From an uncultured Clostridia bacterium (GTDB taxonomy: Bacteria; Bacillota; Clostridia; Oscillospirales; Acutalibacteraceae): a stretch of 45,855 bases of DNA. The translations under genes and the position numbers were made by a program. The stretch lies in the NCBI GenBank assembly GCA_944383955.1, contig CALWRP010000032.1, forward strand, positions 1 through 45,855, written 5' to 3'. Below the pieces are notes generated by a model. The model was not told the DNA's origin. It did not search any database and saw nothing but the letters and a program-made list of their open reading frames with translations. Shown here piece after piece: positions 21,927 to 29,351 of the stretch (positions within the stretch are counted from its first letter, which is position 1; each line of letters opens with the position of its first letter).

Positions 21927-23984
21927 TCAGTCGTCCGAGGGCGTGATGGGCACGAGCGGCTCCGGCTCGCTGACGAACGGATCCTCGGAAACGGGAGGTT
22001 CCGAAGCAGGAGGCTCCGAGGTGACGTCGACAAAGAGGTACGTCTCCTTGAGCAGAACCTCTCCTGTGTCAAAATTGAGCGTGTAGACACGGTACTTCAT
22101 CCCGTTGAGCTCCACCGTCAGCTCCTGCTGCTGCGTGCCGCTGAAGGAGAGCGTGTAGGTGCCGCCGTACATCGGGTTCACGACGGCCTCCTTGACAAGG
22201 GTGCCATCGATATACGCCTTGAGCGAAAGATCGTAGGATACATCGGACGGCAGCTCCACGGCGACGTCGAGCTCCTTCTCGCTCGTCTTGCCGGAGCTGT
22301 ACGTGAGGTCGACCTTGCTGCCCTTCTCCACCTTCATGCCCGGCAGCGGGGAGACGTCGACCACAATGCCCTCGTCCTCGCCCGTATCGTCGCGCGGGGT
22401 GGTGGTGCCCACGGAGAGGCCGGCCTCCACGAGAAGCTGGCGCGCCGTGTCAAGATCCACGCCGATGATGTTCGAGGGCACCGTCACCGTCGTGTCGGCG
22501 GGGCCGCTGCTCAGGTAGACCGTGACGACGGCCCCCTTGGCGATGGAGGAGTGCGCGGCAGGGTCGGTGCGGATGACCTTGCCCTCCTCGACGGTGTCGT
22601 CGGAGATCTCGACAAACTGGGCGTCGAGATTGCTGCTCTTGAGCACGGACTGCGCGTCCGCGCGGGAGTAGGAGGTCACGTCGGGCACCTCCACCATCTC
22701 GCCGCCGGCGTTGACATAGAGCGTCACCGTGGTGCCCACGCGCACGTTGATGTTGCCGGAGGGCTTCTGATCCATAATCTGGCCGATCGCCTCGTCGCCC
22801 GCGCTCTGGATCTCCTCCTTCTCGAAGACGATCTTGCCGGCGTATTTTTCATCGTTGACGACGTCGTTGTACATCTGGCCCACGAGGTCCTCGAGATAGA
22901 ACTCCGTGACCTCCTCCGTCTCGCAGCTGCGCAGCACGGTGGACACGCCGAGCGCGACCGCCACAATGAGGAAGGCGGCGAGGATGCCGGTGATGATCAG
23001 GGGCGCCACGCTCTTCTTCTTGCGCTTTTCCTCAACCTCCTCATACTCGTAGTTGTCGTTGTACACGGGAGGCTCGGAGCTCTTGACGGTGTTGATGGCG
23101 TCGATATACTTGGTCGGCTTCTCGTCGACGAAATACTTGTACTGGAAGCTGATGCTCGGGTTGCGGCGGAATTCCTCGATGTCGCGCAGCATCTCGGAGG
23201 CGGACTGGTAGCGCTGGGCCGGGTCCTTCTGCATGGCCTTCATGGTGATCTCCTCAAGGCCCTCCGGCAGCGAGGGGTTGATCTCGCGCGGCGGCTTCGG
23301 ATCGGCCTGCAGCTGCATAATCGCCACAGAGACGGCGTTGTCGGCCTCGAACGGCAGGCGGCCGGTGATCATCTCGTAGAGCATGACGCCCACGGAATAG
23401 ATGTCGGCCTTCCCGTCCGTCAGATCTCCGCGGGCCTGCTCGGGCGCGATATAGTGCACCGAGCCGATTGTCTTGCCCGTCATGGTGCGCGTCTCGCTGC
23501 GGGAGAAGCGGGCGATGCCGAAATCCGTCACCTTGATGGTGCCGTCCTGCAGAAGCATGATGTTCTGGGGCTTGATATCGCGGTGCACAATCCCCTTCTC
23601 ATGCGCGTGCTGAAGGGCGCGCAGGATCTGAATTGTGAAATGGATGGCCTCCTTCCACTTCACCTCCCGCTGCTGGCTCAGGTAATCCTTGAGCGTGATG
23701 CCGTCGATATACTCCTCCACAATGTACTGGATGCGGTCGCCGAAGCTGACGTCGTACACCTTCACGATATTCGGATGCGACAGCACGGCGATCGCCTTCG
23801 ACTCATTCTTGAAGCGGCGGATGAACTCCTCGTTGCCGAGATACTCGTCCTTGAGGATCTTGATGGCCACCGTGCGGTCGTCAATGAGATCGTGCGCGCG
23901 GTAGACGTTCGCCATGCCGCCGACGCCGATCAGCTCATGAATCTCATAACGGCCGTCAAGCCGCTTTCCGGTATATTTATCCAA
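21927..23984 (-). CDS. prkC: PASTA-domain Ser/Thr protein kinase, PrkC/Stk type
   Basis: A 685-residue membrane kinase sensing cell-wall fragments. The kinase domain (about 13-275) has the glycine loop IGVGGMANV, Lys42, HRDIKPQN with catalytic Asp136, DFG 154-156 and an activation loop rich in Ser/Thr. A juxtamembrane basic stretch and one membrane helix (about 325-350) follow. Outside lie three PASTA repeats (about 360-427, 431-500, 503-572) and a further extracellular domain with a Pro/Glu/Ser-rich tail. The start is TTG at 23982-23984 with SD GGGAG. It is paired with the phosphatase gene 24 bp upstream, the universal Firmicute arrangement. In Bacillus PrkC also triggers spore germination by muropeptides. 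Confidence 0.96.
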   Translation of the reverse strand: MDKYTGKRLDGRYEIHELIGVGGMANVYRAHDLIDDRTVAIKILKDEYLGNEEFIRRFKNESKAIAVLSHPNIVKVYDVSFGDRIQYIVEEYIDGITLKDYLSQQREVKWKEAIHFTIQILRALQHAHEKGIVHRDIKPQNIMLLQDGTIKVTDFGIARFSRSETRTMTGKTIGSVHYIAPEQARGDLTDGKADIYSVGVMLYEMITGRLPFEADNAVSVAIMQLQADPKPPREINPSLPEGLEEITMKAMQKDPAQRYQSASEMLRDIEEFRRNPSISFQYKYFVDEKPTKYIDAINTVKSSEPPVYNDNYEYEEVEEKRKKKSVAPLIITGILAAFLIVAVALGVSTVLRSCETEEVTEFYLEDLVGQMYNDVVNDEKYAGKIVFEKEEIQSAGDEAIGQIMDQKPSGNINVRVGTTVTLYVNAGGEMVEVPDVTSYSRADAQSVLKSSNLDAQFVEISDDTVEEGKVIRTDPAAHSSIAKGAVVTVYLSSGPADTTVTVPSNIIGVDLDTARQLLVEAGLSVGTTTPRDDTGEDEGIVVDVSPLPGMKVEKGSKVDLTYSSGKTSEKELDVAVELPSDVSYDLSLKAYIDGTLVKEAVVNPMYGGTYTLSFSGTQQQELTVELNGMKYRVYTLNFDTGEVLLKETYLFVDVTSEPPASEPPVSEDPFVSEPEPLVPITPSDD

Positions 23985-24008
23985 TACTCAGTCACTCCCA
24001 TCAGAAAG

Positions 24009-24734
24009 TCAGTATTTTGCGGCCGCAATTGTGACATTGTCGCCGCCGCCGCTGTCCTTTGCCATGGAAATCAGCACCTCGCAGCACTCCTGCGGAGGGC
24101 TCGCCATCAGCCTCAGGATGTCGCTCTCCTCCACATAATTGGTCAGGCCGTCGGTGCAGAGGAGCAGGGAATCGCCGGAATGGATTTCGAGCTCCTGGTA
24201 ATCGATTTCAACGGTCGGCTCCACGCCGAGCACGCGGGTGATGATGTTCTTCTGAGGATGCACCCTCGCCTCCTCCTCGGTGATGTCGCCGCGGTTGACG
24301 AGCTCCTGCACGATGGAGTGGTCCGTCGTCGCGCGAATCAGCCTGGAGCCGGACGCGAGGTAGGCCCGGCTGTCTCCCGCGTGCGCGAGATGCACCCGGC
24401 CGTCGCGCACCACCGCCGCGACCACCGTGGTTCCCATGCCGCGCAGAGAGAGCTCCGCCCTGGCCTTCTCGAAAATGGCCCGGTTGGCCTGGTAGATCGC
24501 CGTGATGATGATATTCTTGATCCCGTCGGAGGAAATATTCCTCCAATAGGTAGACTTGAGCTGCCAGGAGATTTTCTCCACGGCAATCTGGCTCGCCACG
24601 TTGCCGCCGTTCGCGCCGCCCATGCCGTCGCACACCACCAGCCAGGCGCCCTCGCCGGGCAGCTCGCCGCAGGCGAAGCGGTCCTGGTTGGAGCTGCGCA
24701 CCAGGCCGATGTCACTCTTCCCGTAAAGCTGCAT
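24009..24734 (-). CDS. stp: PP2C-type Ser/Thr phosphatase, Stp/PrpC
   Basis: A 241-residue manganese-dependent phosphatase that reverses PrkC phosphorylation. PPM motifs are visible: SDIGLVRSSNQDRF, the metal-binding VCDGMGGANGG, HAGDSRAYL, and the C-terminal GGDNVTI. SD GGAGGAAA precedes the ATG at 24734, which lies inside the last 23 bases of rlmN, so it is coupled to rlmN. It has no membrane segment, so it acts in the cytoplasm. Confidence 0.96.
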   Translation of the reverse strand: MQLYGKSDIGLVRSSNQDRFACGELPGEGAWLVVCDGMGGANGGNVASQIAVEKISWQLKSTYWRNISSDGIKNIIITAIYQANRAIFEKARAELSLRGMGTTVVAAVVRDGRVHLAHAGDSRAYLASGSRLIRATTDHSIVQELVNRGDITEEEARVHPQKNIITRVLGVEPTVEIDYQELEIHSGDSLLLCTDGLTNYVEESDILRLMASPPQECCEVLISMAKDSGGGDNVTIAAAKY

Positions 24735-25776
24735 AAGCTGTTTCCTCCTCTTCCACCCGGCGGCGAAGCTGGCCGCAGGATGCGTCGATATCGGAGCCGA
24801 GGGTCCGCCGCACGGTGGCGGTGATACCCTTCTTTTCCAAAATGGATATAAAACGCTTCTGCCGTTCGACAGAGCTTTTCCGGTAATGATTCCCCGTCAC
24901 ATCGTTGACGGGGATGAGGTTGACATGGCAGAGCATGCCCTCCAGGCGGGAGGCCAGCTCCCGCGCGCAGTCGTCGCTGTCGTTGACGCCGCTGATCATC
25001 GCGTACTCGAAGGAGATCCGCCGGCCCGTCGTCTCCGCGTAGGAGCGGCAGGCGTTCAGGAGCGCTTCCACGTTCCATTTGCGGTTGACAGGCATCGTCT
25101 GATTGCGGATTTCGTCGTTCGGCGCGTGGAGCGAGACGGAGAGCGTGAGCTGCAGCTTCTCCTGCGCCAGCCTTTCGATGCGGTCGACCAGGCCGCAGGT
25201 GGAGAGCGAGATGTGGCGCATGCCGATGTTCAGCCCCTCCTCGCAGGAGACGAGCTGCAGAAAGCGGAGCACGCTGTCGTAGTTGTCCAGCGGCTCGCCC
25301 ATACCCATCAGCACGATGTTCGAGATCCGCTCCCCGGCGTCCCTCTGCACCGCCTGCACCTCAGAGAGGATCTCCGACGCCGTGAGATTGCGCGAAAAGC
25401 CGCTCTTCCCCGTCGCGCAGAAGGTGCAGCCCATCCGGCAGCCCACCTGCGTGGAAATACAGATCGACAGCCCGTGATGGTAGCGCATCAGAACGCACTC
25501 CACGTGCTCGCCGTCGCGCAGGCGCAGCAGATATTTGACCGTCCCGTCCAGGCGGGAGACCTGCCGGCGCACGACCGCGGCGTCCGCTATGTAGTAGCGC
25601 TCCGCCAGCCTCGCGCGCAGCTCCCTGGGCAGGTTCGTCATCTCGTCGAAGGAGGAGACGCCCTGCTGCAGCCAGCGGAACACCTGCTTGGCGCGAAAGG
25701 CAGGCAGCCCCCACTCCCGGAACGCGGCCTGCAGCTCCCCGCATGTTTTCGATTTGATATCTTCGAGCAAATTCAT
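24712..25776 (-). CDS. rlmN: Dual-specificity 23S rRNA (A2503-C2)/tRNA (A37-C2) methyltransferase RlmN
   Basis: A 354-residue radical SAM methylase. The cluster cysteines are Cys113, Cys117 and Cys120 (CRMGCTFC); the C-terminal methyl-carrying cysteine is Cys334 (DASCGQL) and GMGEPLDNYD is the SAM-binding motif. No extra Cfr-type features were noticed, so I call RlmN rather than the resistance methylase Cfr. It lies between rsmB and stp, its normal place. Confidence 0.96.
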   Translation of the reverse strand: MNLLEDIKSKTCGELQAAFREWGLPAFRAKQVFRWLQQGVSSFDEMTNLPRELRARLAERYYIADAAVVRRQVSRLDGTVKYLLRLRDGEHVECVLMRYHHGLSICISTQVGCRMGCTFCATGKSGFSRNLTASEILSEVQAVQRDAGERISNIVLMGMGEPLDNYDSVLRFLQLVSCEEGLNIGMRHISLSTCGLVDRIERLAQEKLQLTLSVSLHAPNDEIRNQTMPVNRKWNVEALLNACRSYAETTGRRISFEYAMISGVNDSDDCARELASRLEGMLCHVNLIPVNDVTGNHYRKSSVERQKRFISILEKKGITATVRRTLGSDIDASCGQLRRRVEEEETAYAALREE

Positions 25777-25831
25777 CTTCCTTTATGCGTTTTCGATCCT
25801 CTTCCCGAAAGAGCCCGCAGCCCTGCGGCCT

Positions 25832-27148
25832 TCACGGCGCAGCCTTTTGAAAGCGGGAGAGAAAGAAGCCGTCCGTCCCGTGGACGGGAGGAAACAGCGT
25901 CAGCTGATGCTCCGGCTCCGAAATGGCGCGCTCCAGCCCCTGCGGGAGCCGCAGCGGCGCGGGGAGAAAATCGCGGTGCTCCTGCAGGAAGCGGTCCGCC
26001 ACCTCCCCGTTCTCCGCCGGAGACAGCGTGCACGTCGAATATAGCAGCGTCCCGCCCGGCTTCACAAGCCGGGACGCCTCACAGAGAATACGGTACTGCA
26101 AATCCGGCAGGCTGTCAAGTGTCGATTTCTCCTTATAGCGGATTTCCGGCTTGCGGCGGATGATGCCAAGGCCCGAGCACGGCGCGTCGCAGAGCACGCG
26201 GTCCGCCGGGGCCAGAGCCTCGCCGGGCGCCTCCGCGTCCCGCGCCGCCGCGCGGACGATGGTCAGCCCCAGGCGCTGCGCGCCGGAAGCAATCAGGCGC
26301 ACCTTGCCCTTATATTTGTCGAAGGCCAGAAGCTCGCCCTCGTTTTCCATCTCCTCGGCGATGGTGAACGACTTCCCGCCTGGGGCGGCGCAGACGTCGA
26401 TCACCCGCTCCCCCGGCCGTGCGCCGAGCGCGCAGGCCGCCAGCTGGGAGGAGAGATCCTGCACGTGGAACAGCCCCTCCCCGAACGACGAAAGCGCGGG
26501 GATCGAGCCGGGCTTTTCGAGGATCAGCGCGTGCGGGGATACTTCCGTGCCCCGGGAGGCGACGCCCTCGCCCGCAAGCCGCTCCCGCAGCGCGTCCCGC
26601 GTCGTCCGGCAGGTGTTCACCCGCACAAAGACGGGGGCCGGCTCCGCGAGGCTTTCGAGCAGCGAGGCCGTCAGCGCCTCCCCGTAGGCTGCGCGCCAGA
26701 GGCGGATCAGCCAGGCGGGGCAGGAACAGCGGACGCTGTCGTCCGGCCAGGAGAGGCTTTCCCGCCCGCGCAGCAGGCTGCGCAGCACCCCGTTGACGAA
26801 GCCGGAGGCCTTCCCCTGCCCCTGCGTCTTCGCGAGCTCCACGCTCTCGTTGACCGCGGCGGAATCGGGCACGCGGTCAAGAAAAAGCAGCTGATACGCG
26901 CCCAGCCGCAGAATCTCCAGCACCTTCGGCGAGAGCTGCGAAAGGCGCAGTCTGGAAAAGCGGGAGATCGCGTAGTCGAGCGTCAGCCGCCGCTCCAGCA
27001 CGCCGTAGAACAGCGTGCTGGCAAAGGAGGCGTCGCGGCCCGTGAGGCCGTGCGCGCGCAGGGTCTTGTCGAGGACAAGATTGGAGTAGCCCTCGTTGAC
27101 GTCGACCTGCAGCAGCGCCTCCAAGGCCGCAGTCCGTGCCTGATCCAT
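25832..27148 (-). CDS. rsmB: 16S rRNA (cytosine-967-C5)-methyltransferase RsmB
   Basis: A 438-residue protein: an N-terminal NusB-like helical RNA-binding domain (about 1-140) and a C-terminal Rossmann methylase. Key motifs are VCAAPGGKSF for SAM binding, DAPCSGLG with one active-site cysteine, and YSTCTLSP with the catalytic nucleophile. The start at 27148 has SD GGAGG and follows the yugP stop by 1 bp; an upstream in-frame ATG is inside yugP and is not supported. A 55-bp spacer precedes rlmN. Confidence 0.95.
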   Translation of the reverse strand: MDQARTAALEALLQVDVNEGYSNLVLDKTLRAHGLTGRDASFASTLFYGVLERRLTLDYAISRFSRLRLSQLSPKVLEILRLGAYQLLFLDRVPDSAAVNESVELAKTQGQGKASGFVNGVLRSLLRGRESLSWPDDSVRCSCPAWLIRLWRAAYGEALTASLLESLAEPAPVFVRVNTCRTTRDALRERLAGEGVASRGTEVSPHALILEKPGSIPALSSFGEGLFHVQDLSSQLAACALGARPGERVIDVCAAPGGKSFTIAEEMENEGELLAFDKYKGKVRLIASGAQRLGLTIVRAAARDAEAPGEALAPADRVLCDAPCSGLGIIRRKPEIRYKEKSTLDSLPDLQYRILCEASRLVKPGGTLLYSTCTLSPAENGEVADRFLQEHRDFLPAPLRLPQGLERAISEPEHQLTLFPPVHGTDGFFLSRFQKAAP

Positions 27149-27149
27149 C

Positions 27150-27854
27150 TCAGTCGCGCCTCCTGCGGCTGCCCGCAATCGCCAGCAGGCGCAGCAGCGT
27201 CATCAGCGAGGTGAAGGTCGCGGCCACATACGTCATCGCCGCCGCCCGCAGCACCTTGGCCGCGTCCTGCAGCTCGTTGGGATAGAGGATGCCCGCCTGG
27301 CCGAGGGCCTTGAGCGCCCGCGCGCTGGCGTTGAACTCCACCGGCAGCGTCACCAGCTGGAACAGCACCATCAGGCTGTACAGGCCGATGCCGATGAGCA
27401 CGACGAAGTCGTACTGCACCGGGAGCAGCAGGCCGATGAAGATGAGCGGCATCGAGAGCTGCGACCCGAAGTTGGTGATGGGCACCAGCGCCGAGCGCAG
27501 CTTGTTCGGCCAGTAGCCGACGGCGTGCTGAATCGCGTGCCCGGCCTCGTGCGCCGCCACGCCGACCGCGGCGATGCTCGCCACGCCGTAGACGGGCGAC
27601 GAGAGGCTGATCACCCCGGTGCGCGGGTTGAAATTGTCCGTCAGGCTGCCGGAAACGGCGCGGATGCTCACCTGCGGCACGGAGCCGAAGCGCAGCACGG
27701 CCTCCGCCGCGTCGCGTCCCGTCATGCCGCGGGCCGAGGAGACGCGGGAATACTTCGCGAAGGTCGATTTGACGCGGAACTGCGCGATCATGGAAAGAAT
27801 CAGCGCGGGCAGCATATAGACGAAATACGTGTAATCAAAATAATAGAATCCCAT
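27150..27854 (-). CDS. yugP: YugP-type membrane zinc metallopeptidase
   Basis: A 234-residue integral membrane protein of the Zn_peptidase_2 family. Zinc motif HEAGH (102-106) lies between hydrophobic segments (about 10-25, 85-100, 125-165 and 195-225); the later VEFNAS supplies a conserved acidic residue. Its substrate is unknown. SD AGGAGGAGG precedes the ATG at 27854. It lies between fmt and rsmB, a common place for it in Clostridia. Confidence 0.9.
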   Translation of the reverse strand: MGFYYFDYTYFVYMLPALILSMIAQFRVKSTFAKYSRVSSARGMTGRDAAEAVLRFGSVPQVSIRAVSGSLTDNFNPRTGVISLSSPVYGVASIAAVGVAAHEAGHAIQHAVGYWPNKLRSALVPITNFGSQLSMPLIFIGLLLPVQYDFVVLIGIGLYSLMVLFQLVTLPVEFNASARALKALGQAGILYPNELQDAAKVLRAAAMTYVAATFTSLMTLLRLLAIAGSRRRRD

Positions 27855-27879
27855 AAGCGGCCTCCTCCTGTGCAGCGGT

Positions 27880-28809
27880 TCAGTCTTCTCCCAATCGATC
27901 GCCGGGGCGCAGCGCGTGCCCGCGCAGGAAATCGCTCCCGCGCATGCGCTTGCCGCCCTGATACTGGACCTCGTCCAGACAGACGGCTCCCTCCCCGCAG
28001 GCCACGAGAAAGTCGCCGTTCTCCGTCCAGGCCTCCCCCGGCGCGGCGTCCGCCCTGTCCCGCAGGGAGACGCGGAAAACCTTCATCTGCTTGCCGCGGA
28101 ACACGGTCTGCGCCACCGGCCAGGGGTTGAGGCCGCGCACCAGGTTCTTCACCTCGCGCGCGCTGCGGCTCCAGTCGATCCGCGCCTGCTCCTTCGAGAG
28201 CTGCGAGGCGTACGCCCCGCCGTCCTCCGGCTGCGGCGTGCGCGGCGCGCTGCCGTCGGCGACGGCCTGCACCGTGCGCACCAGAAGCGCGGCGCCCATG
28301 GCGGCCAGCCGGTCAAAGAGCTCGCCCGCCGTCTCGTCGGGGCCGATCGCCGTCTCCTCGCGGAAGATCATGTCGCCGGTGTCCAGGCCCTCGGCCATAT
28401 ACATCGTCGTCACGCCGGAGACCTCGTCCCCGTTGAGGACGGCCCACTGGATGGGGGCCGCGCCGCGGTATTTCGGCAGCAGCGAGCCGTGCACGTTCAC
28501 GCACCCGCAGCGCGGCAGCTCCAGCACGTTCTTCGGCAGCAGCTTGCCGTAGGCCACCACCTCGATGAGCTCCGGCGCATACGCCTGCAGCGATCCGAAG
28601 GACTCCGGAGCGCGCAGCGTCGCGGGCTGCTCGACGGGGATCGCATACCGCAGCGCCAGCTCCTTGACAGGCGGCGGCGTGAGCACGTAGCCGCGGCCCT
28701 TGGGCTTGTCGGGCTGCGTATACACCGCGCAGATCTCGTGGCCCGCGTCGATCAGGGCCTGCAGGCTCGGCACGGCAAAGTCGGGGGTACCCATAAATAC
28801 AATGCGCAT
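27880..28809 (-). CDS. fmt: Methionyl-tRNA formyltransferase
   Basis: Formylates initiator Met-tRNA from 10-formyl-tetrahydrofolate. It has 309 residues. The N-terminal hydrolase domain has the NVHGSLLPKYRGAAPIQ signature with Asn105 and His107, and Asp143 completes the catalytic set; a C-terminal OB-fold binds tRNA. The ATG shares one base with the def stop codon (TAATG), so translation is coupled. Confidence 0.97.
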   Translation of the reverse strand: MRIVFMGTPDFAVPSLQALIDAGHEICAVYTQPDKPKGRGYVLTPPPVKELALRYAIPVEQPATLRAPESFGSLQAYAPELIEVVAYGKLLPKNVLELPRCGCVNVHGSLLPKYRGAAPIQWAVLNGDEVSGVTTMYMAEGLDTGDMIFREETAIGPDETAGELFDRLAAMGAALLVRTVQAVADGSAPRTPQPEDGGAYASQLSKEQARIDWSRSAREVKNLVRGLNPWPVAQTVFRGKQMKVFRVSLRDRADAAPGEAWTENGDFLVACGEGAVCLDEVQYQGGKRMRGSDFLRGHALRPGDRLGED

Positions 28810-29282
28810 TATTTCATGTTCTCCAATTCTTCCTGGCTCAGCATCCGGATGGTGTGGGCCTTGAAATTGATGCCGTCGAGGTGATCGATCTCGTGGCAGC
28901 AGGCGTCGGCGCGGAAGCCCTCGCTGGCGAGCTCGAAAAACTTGCCGCTGCGGTCCTGGGCGCGCACCAGCACGCGGTACGGCCGCTTGGTGATGCCATA
29001 CTCGCCCGGGAAGGAGAGGCAGCCCTCAACGCACTCCTGCTCCCCGCTCTGCTCGACGATGACGGGGTTCACGAACTCAATCACGCCCTCGCCGATGTCG
29101 ACCACCGCCACGCGGCGCAGAATGCCCACCTGCGGGGCCGCCAGACCGACGCCGTCGGCGGCGTGCATCGTCTCCGCCATGTCCTCGAGCAGGACGGCCA
29201 GCTTTTTGTCGAACTTCTCCACCGGGCGGCAGACCTTCGTCAGGACCTCGTCGCCGTTCTTTACAATGTTGCGAATCGCCAT
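28809..29282 (-). CDS. def: Peptide deformylase
   Basis: Removes the N-formyl group from new proteins. It has 157 residues, with the three motifs GVGLAAPQVG, EGCLSFPG and HEIDHLDG; metal ligands are Cys88, His130 and His134, and Glu131 is catalytic. The EGCLSFPG loop (rather than the longer type 2 insertion) points to a type 1 enzyme. It pairs with fmt immediately downstream. Confidence 0.97.
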   Translation of the reverse strand: MAIRNIVKNGDEVLTKVCRPVEKFDKKLAVLLEDMAETMHAADGVGLAAPQVGILRRVAVVDIGEGVIEFVNPVIVEQSGEQECVEGCLSFPGEYGITKRPYRVLVRAQDRSGKFFELASEGFRADACCHEIDHLDGINFKAHTIRMLSQEELENMK

Positions 29283-29308
29283 GATAAAATCCCCACTTTC
29301 TTTTTGAA

Positions 29309-29324
29309 TGCGGGCAAGCCCGCA
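29309..29324. repeat. Short perfect hairpin between priA and def
   Basis: tgcgggc/gcccgca with a 2-nt centre, in the 69-bp priA-def spacer. Without a T tail on the minus strand it is not a standard terminator; it could be an mRNA processing or stability element. Confidence 0.4.
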
Positions 29325-29351
29325 AGGCGCGGACAGTGCGGGCCTGCCTTA

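Noticed and set aside
24712-25776. Cfr-type antibiotic resistance methylase
   Set aside because: Location in the conserved rsmB-stp-prkC block, normal length and the RlmN motif set point to the housekeeping enzyme.
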